This document shows, piece after piece, positions 24,463-36,184 of a stretch of DNA of 64,000 nucleotides. Below the pieces are notes generated by a model. That model was not told where the DNA came from and made no database searches. It saw nothing but the letters and a program-made list of their open reading frames with translations. Source of the stretch: Cryptomeria japonica. Taxonomy: Eukaryota > Streptophyta > Pinopsida > Cupressales > Cupressaceae. Made by a program: the position numbers and the translations under genes. Location of the stretch: positions 625,395,740-625,459,739 of the forward strand of contig NC_081415.1 of NCBI RefSeq assembly GCF_030272615.1. The letters are read 5' to 3'. Numbering within the stretch: position 1 is the stretch's first letter; each line of letters starts with the position of its first letter.

Positions 24463-25520
24463 TGTTAGGTCCCGGAGACAACTAAGAGGGGGGGGTGAAT
24501 CATTTGTCTAATAAATTCAAAACCAAAAACTAATTAACCAACTCGATACTTAATACCGATAAACCAATTAAGCATGCTGGTAGATAGTGTTAACAGTAAA
24601 TTATTATACTAGTAAGGATTAATTCATGAAACATAAACATACAGTCATCCACAACACATAACACCAATATTTGTACGTGGCAACCCTATAAGGGAAAAAA
24701 CCATGGTGGGAAACCTTACCCACAATCAGATGATACTACTGCAAATAGTAAGTGTACATAAATGGGGTCTACACATGCAGAAAGGCCAACAACCTAGAGC
24801 TCACTGCTTAAACACAAAATGGGAGTCACACTGACTACAGTTGGATGGTTAAATCCAATAAGAATGTACTGCACAGAATAGCATCTTCTTATGCTAGATT
24901 CAGTACCGGTGTAATGCTGATATGCTTCTACAAACACCTAGCTTCACCTTAAAATGATGTCTTTGTGTATACCTCTACTTAATCTCTAATATACCTTCAC
25001 TTAATTCTTTTTTGCATTCCACACTTGATCTTATAAATAAGATCTTACATTTATACCATACCCTAAGACCAATTTTAGTAGGTCGGCTCTACAAGATATT
25101 ACAATAAAACATTTTACATACAATATAATATCCAATGCAATAACCGATTAAACATGTCGGCTTAATGCATTTACATCAATAATAAATCATCTCCATAGTG
25201 TGCCATGCTGATCTGGAAAAGATAAATTTGCTGGTGTAACCCTAGATAACCTGGACCTATTTGCCAGTAAAAGCAAATATGCAAATATGAATATACCAAT
25301 GATTAATTCTTCAAAACAAAGTGTCCACATGATGTTTTCGACATTACCAAGTGTCTTCCATATCATTCCACATACCGGTGAACATTATATCCTGTCGGTG
25401 AACCATATATCAGTAACTATGCAATAGTTACTTGCTTGTCGGTGAATGTTGTTGGATCTCAAAGTACTAGTTTTCAGTAGGTGTTGAAATCAATGAAAAA
25501 ACCATACCAAAATACCAACA
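24463..25520 (-). repeat. Copia-2 3' LTR
   Basis: 1,058 bp from TGTTAGGTCCCGG to ACCAACA, followed by the polypurine tract (minus-strand CCAAAGGGGGAGAT) at 25521-25534. Confidence 0.95.
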
Positions 25521-25866
25521 ATCTCCCCCTTTGGCATTGATGGCAACACAAGATGGAAAAACCATCAAAGTGCCAAAATAGAAATGTCAAATATCAAAAA
25601 CCAACAATCTCCCTTAAACAACAATTACTCCCCCTGGGAGCGACATATTTTTACCCGAAGATTTATTTCCAATACAAGTCTTCTCCTAAAAGGATAATGT
25701 GTTTTTCCATAGATATATCTCCCCCTTTGACATCAAATTCCAAAGTTACAAAAATCAAGTTCACACAAAATACCAACTACTCCCCCTATGAAGTAGCTTC
25801 CTCATCAAAGACCAGAGTAAAAGATTTGTCTTTTAATTCTGCTGGTTGATGACAATCATCAACTAT

Positions 25867-27503
25867 CTAAGTCTCTACTGGTGTTGTTATGACTCCAAGC
25901 TGATCTCTGAGATATTCAAAAATCTCCTTAGGCAAAGGTTTTGTAAAAATATCTGCAAGTTGTTCTTTAGTATCCACATAAACCAGTTTTATCTCTTTTT
26001 CTTCAACTTTTTCCCTTAGAAAATTTAGTTTGATAGAAACATGTTTAATTTCAGAATGTAATACCAGATTCTTAGATACATCAACTGTTGCAGTGTTATC
26101 ACAATATATAGTAATGGGTTTCTTGCATTTTACCTTTATGTCTTTCAACATTTGCTTAAGCCATAGTACCTGTGTACAGTTAGTTGCTGTTGCAACATAT
26201 TCTGATTCTGCTGTTGATAAAGATGTACAACTTTGTTTCTTACTCAACCAAGAAACTAATCTCTTTCCAAGAAAGAATACTCCTCTAGTGGTTCTCTTTC
26301 TATCATCCACATCTCCTACCCAATTTGCATCTGTGTATGCACATAGGTCAAAATTTTCATCTTTACGATACCATAATCCAAGATTTGTTGTGCCTTGTAA
26401 GTACCGGAAAATCCTTTTCACTGTTGATTCATGATTTTCCCTAGGATTACTTTGAAATCTAGAAACAATACATACTTCATTCATAATATCAGGCCTAGTT
26501 TGTGTCAAATACAGTAAACCACCTATCATAGATTTGTATCTAGTTGGATTAACATGTGTAGATTCATCCCCTTAAGATAATTTGTCATTTGTAGTCATAG
26601 GCGTGCTTACCGGTTTAGAGTTCTCCATCCCAAATTTCTTTAGTAATTCTTTCAAGTACTTGGATTGACTCAAAAATATACCTTTATCAGTCTGTGAAAT
26701 CTGCAATCCTAAAAAGAATTTTATTTCTCCAATCATAGACATTTCAAATTCTTGCTGCATTTTAATAGAAAATTCCTTACATAATCCATCTTCTCCTCCA
26801 AAGGTTATACCATCAACAAATACTTCAATAATCAACATGTCATCATTAGTTATTTTGTAATATAAATTGCTATCTACATTTCCTTTAGTAAAACCAATCT
26901 TTTAAAGGTACTTATCCAACCTTGCATACCAAGCCCTTGGGGCTTATTTCAATCCATATAGAGCTTTTCTTAACCTGCAAACCATATCATTGTCATCTGT
27001 CAAGGAAAATCCATCAGGTTGTTCAATATATACTTCCTCTTCAAGATCTCCATTCAAAAATGCACATTTAATATCCATTTGATAAACTTTGTAGTCCTTG
27101 TGAGCTGCAAAAGCGAAGAATAATCTAACTGCCTCAATTTTGGTTACCGTTGCAAAGGTTTCATTGTAATCAACTCCTTCTTTCTGAGAATATCCCTTAC
27201 AAACTAGTCTTGCTTTATTTCTGACAACCTTACCATCTTCATTAAGTTTGTTTCTAAATACCCATTTGGTTCCAATTACATTTTTATCTTTAGGTCGAGG
27301 AACTAATGTCTAACTATTATTTTTTTGAATTTGTCCTAATTCTTCTTCCATAGCTTTAATCTAGAATTTATCTTCACATGCCTCATTGATAGATGATGGT
27401 TCAATTTGAGAAATAAGACATACCTCTTCATTTTCCAATCTTCCTCTTGTCATAACTCCTTTAAATTTGTTTCCAATTATCTGATCTTCAGAATGATTCA
27501 ATC
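25867..27503 (-). pseudogene. Copia-2 reverse transcriptase and RNase H
   Basis: RT motifs include IKCAFLNGD near 27055 and LSQSKYLKELLKKFGMENSK at 26700-26625. The catalytic block reads VFVDGITFGG (26838-26780) where copia RT has FVDDIIFGG, so the second catalytic Asp is replaced by Gly (GAT to GGT). RNase H from 26529 has YTDANWVGD, SLSTAESEY and IYCDNTATVD and ends at TAG 25867 with ADIFTKPLP before the end. Stops near 26900, 26950 and 27310 split the frame. Confidence 0.9.
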
Positions 27504-29249
27504 TTACATACCGGGGTGTCTTAGTTGTTGCTGTTCTTCAATTACTATGGAATCCTCTGATGGTATCGGGGTAACTCGATTTTCATTCTGTACTGGTGGA
27601 TTTAGTGTAGGTTCATTTATCACAATTTCTTTTGTCGGTTCAGAGTCTATATACCTTGAAGTTCCTCTGAATTGTTCATCAATCTTTACATTTGTACTCT
27701 CAACAATTTTCTGCAATCTCTTATTAAAACATCTATATGCCTTGCTCTTAGATGAATAACCAAGAAATATTCCTTCATCACTTCTAGGATCAAATTTACT
27801 GATATACTCATCTCTTCTAATATAACATTTACTTCCAAAAATTCTAAAATACTTAAGAGTAGGAGTATTACCAAACCATAGTTCATTCGGGGTCTTACTA
27901 GTTTCACCTTTGATGTGAACTTTGTTGAATGTATAGACAACAGTGCTAACTACCTCTCTCCAATACACATGTGGTAGATTTGCTTCTGATAACATACTTC
28001 TTGCTGCATCCAAGATCGTTTTGTTTTTCCTTTCAACAACTCCATTCTGCTATGGTATCTGAGGTCTTGATAACTGTCTTCTGATTCCATTTACTTCACA
28101 GAATGTATTAAAGTCCTTAGATGTGAATTCTCCTCCTTGATCTGATCTTAAACATTTGATTTTCTTACCAGTTTCATTTTCAACCATTGCTTTGAACAGT
28201 TTGAACTTCCCAAGTGCTTCTGATTTTTCTCTGAGAAAAGTAACCCAACACATTCTAGAATAATCATCAATAATTAGCATGAAATATCTATCACCTTGTA
28301 AGCTTCTAGTTCTAGCTGGACCACATAAATCAGTGTGAATTAAATCAAGAGCATTATTAGATTTTTCTGGAATACTTTTGAAACTAGCTCTAACTTGTTT
28401 TCCAAATTGACATTCCTTACAAATTTTATTATGAGGTTTCACAATTTTAGGTAGATCTCTAACTGCCTTAGAAGTACTGATTTTTACCATGAAATCAAAG
28501 TTTACATGACATAGTCTCTTATGCCATAACCAGCTTTCATCTATATGTGCAATCAAGCATGCCTTTTCATTGTTATTCAAATGAAAGATATTACCTCTAG
28601 TCTGATTACCGGTTGCAATTTCCAAACTAGTTCTATTCATGATTTTGCATTTACCATTTTTAAATTGTAACTGAAATCCCTTCTCAACTAATTGACCAAC
28701 ACTTAAAAGATTATGCTTTAATCCTTCAACATAGTAGACATTGTCAGTGTTATGCTTACTATCAAGAGATATTGAACCCTTACCTTTGATTGAATAGGCT
28801 TTGTCATCTCCAAACCTTACTAAACCTCCATTGTATTCTTGAAAGTTCAAGAATTTGCCTTTGTCTCCTGTCATATGATGTGAGCATCCTGAGTTAATGA
28901 TCCATTCATCCTTTGCTTCAACTTTAGCTGCTAGGGCTTGTTCTACCGGTTGAGCAGTAGGTGTCGGTTGATCTTCTGTTATAGCAACAAAAACCCATCC
29001 ATTGTCTGCTAGATCCTCATCAGAATCATCAGTCACATCTTCATCAACAATGGAACAAGATTTGTCTTTGTTCTTCTTAAATATGTATCTTTGATATTCA
29101 TTATTAGGCTTGTATGTTCTTCTAGCTTCTTCTCTTAGTCTACCATGTCTATCAGGGCATCTCATAGCCATATGACCAATCTTATTGCAGTTAAAACATT
29201 TAAAGGGTGTTTTACCTTCATACTTACTTCCAATTGGACCTTTTGGCAT
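27504..29249 (-). pseudogene. Copia-2 nucleocapsid, protease and integrase
   Basis: A long frame at 29249-28050 holds the zinc knuckle CFNCNKIGHMAMRC, the protease site, and the integrase zinc region (HKRLCHVNF...CKECQFGK) and core with DLCGP and RSDQGGEF. The protease site reads NSGCSHHMTG where DSG is required, so the catalytic Asp is lost by a G-to-A change. After a short break the frame resumes at 28013-27504 with the C-terminal integrase part (ANLPHVYWREV, KCYIRRDEYI). Of the copia copies here, this has the longest uninterrupted pol frame. Confidence 0.92.
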
Positions 29250-30020
29250 TTTTCTTGCAAATAGTGCTTCAAGTTCTTCAAGCTCTTCATTCTCCTTTCT
29301 GGATTCTTCAAGTTCTCTTGCATAAAAGGCTCTCTAGTCTGATTTGTCAAATGATGGAGTAGATGATGTTGATGCTTTAAAGCCAAATTAGTTTTTATAG
29401 TAGCAATAGGACCAAATTCCTCAATTTCAAAGGCTGAAAGTTTTCCAATCAATGTATCCCTAGTTACTAATATATTAGGCATTGTTCTTAACTCATTTAT
29501 AGTAGTAACCTTCATTTTATATGCCGGTGGCAATCCTCTTAAGATTTTTGAAACAATTTCATCCTCACTCAAAGTTCCTCCACAACATTTAATACCCAAA
29601 ACAATTTCATTTACTCTTTCCATAAAAGCAGAAATCCTTTCATCTTCTTCCATTTTCAGATGTTCATACCTGACTCGGAAGCTTTCAAGTTTTGCAATCT
29701 TAACTGTGGAATCTCCTTTATTTACTGTTTCCAAATGATCCCAAATAGCTTTAGTAGTACACCTATCTAATAATCCCATGATTTTATTGATATGATAATG
29801 CGCTCAAAAGTGCTTCTCTTGCTTTGAAATCATTCTTTTCGTCTTTAGCTAAGCTAGTTGGAGCAGTCTGACCAGCTACAGCTGCAGTATAACCATTCTT
29901 TGTAACTTCCCAAATGTCTTTATTGATGCAATTTAGATGTGTCTCCATTCTGATCTTCCATATCCCATAGTTGGTTCCATCAAGTTTAGGACTGTCCTTC
30001 CTGAAGTAACTAGTAGACAT
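28960..30020 (-). pseudogene. Copia-2 gag, two frame breaks
   Basis: Starts at 30020 with MSTSYFRKDSPKLDGTNYGI, matching Copia-1. A stop at 29784 with a frame change breaks the first 78 codons from the rest (29779 on). A one-base loss near 29385, in the run after LAL, moves the frame again before the nucleocapsid. The capsid-like block includes KIAKLESFRVRYEHLKMEED and ISAFMERVNEIVLG. It overlaps the frame that carries the zinc knuckle and protease. Confidence 0.9.
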
Positions 30021-30076
30021 TGGATCTCCTCAAGTTGTTAAACTTCTGCAAAAGAGGACTAGGCTCTAATACCAAT

Positions 30077-31132
30077 TGTTAGGTCCCGAAGACAACTGAG
30101 AGGGGGGGTGAATCAGTTGTCTAATAAATTCAAAACCAAAAACTAATTAGCCAACTTGATACTTAATACTAGTAAACTAGTTAAGCATGCCGATAGATAG
30201 TGTTAACAGTAAATTATTATACTGGTAAGGATTAATGCATGAAACATAAACATAAAGTCATCCACAACACATAACACCAATATTTGTATGTGGAAACCCT
30301 GTAAGGGGAAAAACCATGGTGGGAAACCTTACCCACAATCAGATGATACTACTGTAGATAGTAAGTGTACATAAATGGGGTCTGCACATGCAAAAAGGCC
30401 AACAACCTAGAGCTCAGTGCTCAAACACAAAATGGGAGTCACACTAACTACAGTTGGATGGTTAAATCCAATAAGAATGTACTGCACAAAATAGCATCTT
30501 CTTATGCTGGATTCAGTACCGGTGTAATGCTAATATGCTTCTACAAAAACCTAGCTTCACCTTAAAATGATGTCTTTGTGTATACCTCTTCTTAATCTCG
30601 CATATACCTTCACTTAATTCTTTTTTGCATTCCACACTTGATCTTATAAATAAGATCTTACATTTATACCATACCCTAAGACCAATTTTAGTAGGTCGTC
30701 TCTACAAGATATTACAATAAACATTTTACATAGAATATAATATCCGATGCTATAACCGATTAAACATGTCGGCCTAATGCATTTACATCAATAATAAATC
30801 ATCTCCATAGCATGCCATGCTGATCTGGAAAAGATAAATCTGTCGGTGTAACCCTAGATAACCTGGACCTATTTGTTGGTAAAAGCAAATATACAAATAT
30901 GAATATACCAATGATTAATTCTTCAAAACAAAGTGTCCACACGATGTCTTCGACATTACCAAGTGTCTTCCATATCATTCCAGATACTGGTGAACATTAT
31001 ATCCTGTCGGTGAACCATATATCAGTAACTATGCAATAGTTACTTGCTTGTCGGCAAATGTTGCTGGATCTCAAAGTGCTAGTTTTCAGTAGGTGTTGAC
31101 ATCAATGAAAAAACCATACCAAAATACCAACA
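30077..31132 (-). repeat. Copia-2 5' LTR, with primer-binding site at 30064-30076
   Basis: 1,056 bp from TGTTAGGTCCCGAAG to ACCAACA. The adjoining primer-binding site reads TGGTATTAGAGC on the minus strand, one C-to-T change from the initiator Met-tRNA match. The second CCTAC follows at 31133. Confidence 0.95.
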
Positions 31133-31483
31133 CCTACGATATACTTCTGCAATCCCCCTCAATTCATTCAAATTTTGTGCAATCAAATCTTGAATTGAGG
31201 GGGGGTTTGAAAAATGAGGGTTTGGTTGTTGCAGTTGTGGTTGGTCAGTGTTTTCATTGTTATCCCCCATTTTAACCTAATTGAATGTAAACAATTAAAT
31301 TTAGTTAACAAATTTAAACAATTAGGTATTTGATTTAAAACAACCTAGTTTTCATGAAAAAAACCATATTTTCAATGAAAAATCAAATAAACATTAACAA
31401 AAAATACAAAAAATGAATGAAAATGATTCAAAACGATAAAATTCTTACCTCTAAATCTATTTTTTAGCAATTTTTTGTCAAAA

Positions 31484-31849
31484 CATCAGATATCGAATGG
31501 AGTGGATATTAGATTTTGATGAATTCGCACGGCTCGTGAGTTAAAAATAACTCACGGGACTATCACTGTCAAAATATAAAAGTCTCAAAAAATCGGATAT
31601 CCAATTTCTACACTTAAATTATTTTTAAATAACATATATAATATAATAATATATTATATAATAATATAATATAATAATATATTATATAATACGTATTATA
31701 TAATATATATAATGTAATAATATATTATATAATATATTATTACATTATATATATTATATAATATAATAATATATTATATATTATATAATATGTAGCATAT
31801 AATATATTTTTTAAATTAAAATTAAAACTAACAATTGGATATCTGATTT
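31484..31849. repeat. Right cluster of GATATC-centred motifs around an AT-rich tract
   Basis: Motif copies lie at 31484-31499, 31588-31606 and 31832-31849, with a weaker one near 31503. Between them, 31622-31812 is almost pure A/T built from ATATAATATAATAATATATT. The motif matches the left cluster at 15285-15448 and is not clustered elsewhere in the window. It probably marks the right end of the two-gene transposon. Confidence 0.6.
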
Positions 31850-31984
31850 GCATAGGTAATTACCAAGCCAAGGTGTACTAACACCCAAGCCTAGCAAAAA
31901 GTCAACATGGATTTTCACATTTTTAGATGAGTGAGGAAGGCTATTTTTTTCACATCACCACTTTTTGTCCCCCCTTGATCCCGC

Positions 31985-33640
31985 ACTAACCCAAGGGCTT
32001 AGTGAATATGTCTGCTAGCTACTCCTTACTGGAAACATGTTCTAATACAACTTATTTGTTTTGAACCTTCTCTCTCAAGAAGTGATACTAGAGCTCAATG
32101 TTCTTAGTTCTAGCATGCAATACCGGATTCTTGGAAATATTTATTGCACTTGTGTTGTCACAAAATATACTCACCGATTCAGATATAGGTACTTTGAAAC
32201 CATCCAATACATGTTTCATCCAGATTGCTTGAGTGTAGTTCATAAATGCTGCCACATACTCTGCTTTAGTTGTAGACTAGGAAATACAACTCTTCTTCTT
32301 ACTCATCCATGAGACTACTCTTCCACCAAGAAAGAACACTCCACTGGTTGTGCTCTTCCGGTCGTCCACATTACCTTCCCAATCTGCATTGGTAAATACT
32401 TTGAGATTAAAATCACCATTGTAAGGATACCACAATCCATAGTCAACTATCCCTTTCAGGTATCTAAGAATCCTCTTGACTGCTACCAAGTGGGATTCTC
32501 TTGGATTTTTCTGAAAATGAGCCATAATGCCCACTGCATGAGTAATATCCGGTCTGTTGTGTACCACATAGTGCAACTTACTGATCATTGACTGGTACTC
32601 CTTCTCATTCACCAACGTTGAATCATCTTCCTTAGTCAATTTACAACTGATCACCATTAGTGTACCAACCAGTTTTCTCTCCTCCATGCCAAAGGTCTTC
32701 AATACCTCTTTGACATACTTGGACTGGGTAATAAAGATACCCTCTTTCATCTGCTGAATCTATAGACCAATGAAGAAATTTATCTCTCCAATTAGAGACA
32801 TCTCAAACTCTTTCTTCATTTCATCTGCAAATGCATGGCTCATTTCATCATCTCCTCCAAAGATTATGTCATTTACAAACACTTCACAGATCAGAATCTG
32901 AACACCTTTAGATTTTAGGTAGATGTTGTTGTCCTCACTTGTTCTTTGAAATCCTATCTTCACAAGATGAGAGTGTAACCATTCATACCATGCCCTTGGT
33001 GCTTGTTTCAATCCATACAGGGCCTTGTGTAATCTACACACCATGTTACTATCTTCTGATAAGGCAAACCTATCTAGTTGCTCAATATGCACTTCCTCTT
33101 CTAGGATTCCATTCAAGAATGCAGAATTCACATCCATCTGGTATACCTTGAATCCCTTAAATGTTGTAAATGCAAGTAGCATTCAAACACCTTCTAGTAT
33201 AGCCACTAGGGAAAAGGTTTTTCCATAGTCTTCTGCCTCTTCCTAAGCATATCCCTTGCATACAAGGCTTACCTTTCTCCTTACAATTGTGCCTTCTTCA
33301 TTCAGCTTATTTCTGAAGACCCATTTGGTACCTATGACATTCTTGTGTTTTGGTCTAGGTACCAAAGACCATGTTGCATTATTTTCTATCTGGTCTAGCT
33401 CCTCTTCCATTTCCTTAATCTAGTCTTCATCTGTAAGTGCCTCTCTAGTAATCTTAGGCTCAAATTTAGAAATCATGCAAGAGTTTTCTTTCACCTTTCT
33501 TCTTGTGAGTATCCTTGCATCTTTATCTCCTATGATCTGCTTTGGATCATGATGTAGTTTCACATATCTAGGAATGACTCTAGCTGAATCTGCTTGCTTT
33601 TCTTTTTCTTCTTCTCCATCTTCTTCTTCACCTACTATAG
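31985..33640 (-). pseudogene. Copia-3 reverse transcriptase and RNase H
   Basis: The linker from about 33640 is followed by RT with VYQMDVNSAFLNGILEEEV (33150-33095), LYGLKQAPRAWYEW, and VFVNDIIFGGDD (32890-32850), where the usual FVDD reads FVND, a lost catalytic Asp. RNase H is at 32750-32277 with FTNADWEGNVDDRKSTTSG and continues past a stop to ADIFTKPL. Several stops are present. Confidence 0.88.
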
Positions 33641-33775
33641 CTTCTACCAGTATAGGAACACTGAGGTATTTGCTTGTTTCTTTCTTAACCAGTTCCCAGA
33701 AGGCTACACCTTATTCATCTTCCACTTTCTCGCTGCAAGTTTCCTCAGATTCTTCATCAGTAACACCTTCATCCA

Positions 33776-34727
33776 CTACAACAAGACAATTTCTCTACCT
33801 CCTGCTTTATACTTTCTAAACCTCTCTATTTTATCCTTATTATCATTGTTAGGATAGTTAATAGCTATATGTCCTATCTTATTGCAGGAAAAAAAATTTA
33901 AAGGAAGCTTACCTCTGTATTTTTTGGTGCCTTTTGGAAGTCTCTTGGCAAGAAGAGCTTCAAACTCCATCAGAATCTCTTCATCATCCATATCTCTACA
34001 TTGCCTGGATTCATAATTGGTACTTACTTCTTTTCCTTTTCTGGTTGGTGCGGAGGATGCTCTAAAGGCTGACTCAGTCTTCTGAACACTACCATCATAG
34101 CTATTCAACTCATATGCAGCCAATTTTGCAATGATAAAGTCTAAGGATACCTTGGTTTTGTCGATAGGCCTTAGCTCCTGAATAGCAGCAACTCTGATTG
34201 CATAGACCGGTAACAATGATGTCAAAGCTTTACTAACAATGGTGGCATCATCAATTGCTCCACCAGTGCTCTTTATATCTCCAACCATAGTCTTGATCCT
34301 TATGCCATATTTTTGAATGGTCTATCCTTCAACCATCCTCATGTCTTCATATTTTCCTCTAAGGATCTCTTCCTTAGCTTGCTTGACATGCTCATCACCA
34401 CCATAAATGGTTTCTAGAGTGTCCCATACATCCTTAGGATTTTCCTTATCTTGTACATCAATGAACTCAATATCAGATAGGCTGCTAATAAGGGCTTCCA
34501 TGACTTGCCCATTTTCTTGAATCTCTCTTTTTTGATTATCGGTTAGAGTGCCAGTGGGGATAACATAGACATTCTTAACATAGCTCCAGTGTTGAGCACC
34601 CAAACTCTTGATATATCTTTATTTTGTCCTTCCATATTTTGAAGTTATCGCTATAGAACGTAGGACCTTCCCTTTTCATCATTAAAGAAGGATCTTTTAC
34701 CTCAAGCGGTTAAGATTATATCACTAA
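33776..34727 (-). pseudogene. Copia-3 gag
   Basis: The region after the primer-binding site encodes a Gag N-terminus (FKIWKDKI), then VMEALISSLSDIEFIDVQDK and LETIYGGDEHVKQAKEEILR (34603-34322), and a second half at 34288-33776. The zinc knuckle reads FFSCNKIGHIAINYP, so its first and last Cys are lost. Downstream the sequence jumps to the linker after integrase, marking an internal deletion near 33780-33650. Confidence 0.85.
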
Positions 34728-34753
34728 GGACCTGGAGTTTCTCTGATACCAAT

Positions 34754-36184
34754 TGATGAATAATGATGAACAACAAATACCCTAATTGGTACTGAGAGAG
34801 GGGGGTGAATCCATACATACAAAATCTTCTCAACAACATATCAAGTTAAAACAATGCTAACCGGTTGTCTTCATCATTGAACTTAACCATGACAATACTG
34901 ATTAAGCACAGTAAGACTTCAGATAGCTAAACCAGTAAAACTGAATACTTCAAATAAAAGTTAAAACACTTGATAACTACTTCACCAATATACTCATGCA
35001 TGTGTTGTATCAGTAATACCATAACCATTAGCTTTGCATGCATCTTCACTTAACAAAAAGACTGCTCAATCATCACATGAAAAATGCATATCTCATGAGA
35101 CAGATTTTTCACGTGGAAACCCAAATGGGAAAAACCATAGTGGGGATGAATAACCACAAGCTTGTTTTTGAACTCTTTTGAAGCTCACTCTGTTAGGAGC
35201 CTAGTCCGGTGAAAGACTTTACAATAAGGTTTTGTTAGGAATTGATCTTGTTAAAGATCACTCGATTAAGGGATGGCTATATACCCCGTTAAAGGTTGAA
35301 ACCCTGTTAAAGGTTACCTCACTAGAGGATTTGAAGAACTCAATGATCTTGAGTCACCTAGTTAGAGGATTTGCAATAAGCCTGTTAAAGCTACTCGGCA
35401 AAGGGATTTTCCTATAGTTGAAATGGTTAGAAGACAACAGGTAAAGCTCTAATTTGATAACAACACTATATGCTAAGGCAGATCCTTTTCAACTCCTCTA
35501 CTCTGCAATCACACTCTGTAGTTTTCCACTCACTGGTCTGGCAAGTATCTCATCACTCGGACACAAACACAACATTTGCCAACACAAAAAATAACAAACA
35601 TCATCGACCTTATAGAAAACAATTAGGTTGATAGCATAAACCCTAAACCCTAAACATTTTAGGTTTACAATTACAAGTGGTCCAATCTTAACCGTTCAAA
35701 CACTTTTACATAGAATTAAACAATCTAAAATAGATCACAAGTCATTCTGCATTGCCCATTCTTCACCGCATAAGGAAATCAGTAACTCATCACGCTCTCT
35801 TCACATACCGCTAAGAAGAATGTTCATTCTTGAGGTAGACATTTAATGCTATCAATCTTCACATGAAAGATCCTCAAGGAAATCCTTCACATGCAAAAAA
35901 CTAATGTGGCATCTCAATCTCATCCTTATCTGTAAGCTAACTCATCACAGAATATCAATGGTTGCATTGCACAAGCTAGATTGCCAAACTAGAAACCATA
36001 GAGCTGAGACTACCAACTAGTAGTCACACTTAGTGAAACCCCGACACCGGTCCACTTCATCCCTTCATACCGGTTCTCCTACTTGAACATCAATAAAAAC
36101 TTCTTCCAATCCTCATACTTGTTCACCTGCACTTATTGACATCAATGACAACATACTTTGTCACAACTTCATCATATGCCAACA
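34754..36184 (-). repeat. Copia-3 5' LTR with adjoining primer-binding site
   Basis: About 1,431 bp from TGATGAATAATG to ATGCCAACA. The primer-binding site (minus AATTGGTATCAGAG) is at 34741-34753. The LTR includes the GAGAGGGGGGTGAATC box near its inner end and an imperfect internal repeat around GTTAAAG...TTAGAGGATTTG at 35200-35420. Confidence 0.88.

Larger units (their letters stand above)
24463..31132 (-). mobile_element. Copia-2: full-length Ty1/copia LTR retrotransposon
   Basis: A 6,670-bp minus-strand element of the same family as Copia-1 with both LTRs complete and a perfect CCTAC target duplication. Gag, protease, integrase, RT and RNase H follow in copia order. The LTRs differ at several percent of sites by eye, mostly transitions, so the insertion is not recent. 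It lies in exon 1 of the spliced pseudogene. Confidence 0.97.
22674..31270 (-). pseudogene. Six-exon gene of unknown function, exon 1 split by Copia-2
   Basis: The ATG is at 31270 (MGDNNENTDQPQLQQPNPHF). Exon 1 covers 31270-31133, is interrupted by Copia-2, and resumes at 24457, ending at 23580. Exons 2-6 are 23478-23401, 23281-23213, 23104-23036, 22929-22840 and 22736-22674. All five introns have GT donors and AG acceptors and are phase 0. Exon 1 encodes a Gln/Pro-rich N-terminus, a middle part with IKWCTNDGIVKKFWDRWWMV, and a Pro-rich stretch. The last exons are charged, including KSPAKLKRKRGDE, a possible nuclear signal. Stops at 24362 (TGA), 23946 (TAG) and 23634 (TAG) and a frameshift near 24074 disable it. 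No family was recognised. Its location opposite a transposase-like gene suggests the second gene of one transposon. Confidence 0.65.
31985..36184 (-). mobile_element. Copia-3: truncated Ty1/copia element of another family
   Basis: A minus-strand element with only its 5' LTR (34754-36184). Gag is followed almost directly by the post-integrase linker, RT and RNase H, so protease and integrase are deleted. The 3' LTR is missing, since the element stops just after ADIFTKPLG near 31990, where the preceding DNA-transposon region begins. Its right edge abuts Gypsy-1 integrase, so it probably inserted into Gypsy-1. Confidence 0.88.

Noticed and set aside
8639-29800. Programmed ribosomal frameshift in gag, because both Copia-1 and Copia-2 change frame before the zinc knuckle
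   Set aside because: The breaks are at different places: one lost T near 9065 in Copia-1, one lost base near 29385 plus another break near 29784 in Copia-2. They are independent single-base losses, not a shared slippery site.
31622-31812. AT-rich tract as a replication origin or matrix attachment region
   Set aside because: Composition alone does not support either role. It is a simple AT microsatellite within the transposon end.
31850-31900. GGTGTACTAACACCC as the partner terminus of the TIR at 733
   Set aside because: It resembles GTGCACTTACCC only loosely, has no matching 4-bp duplication and lacks the block expected 149 bp inside.
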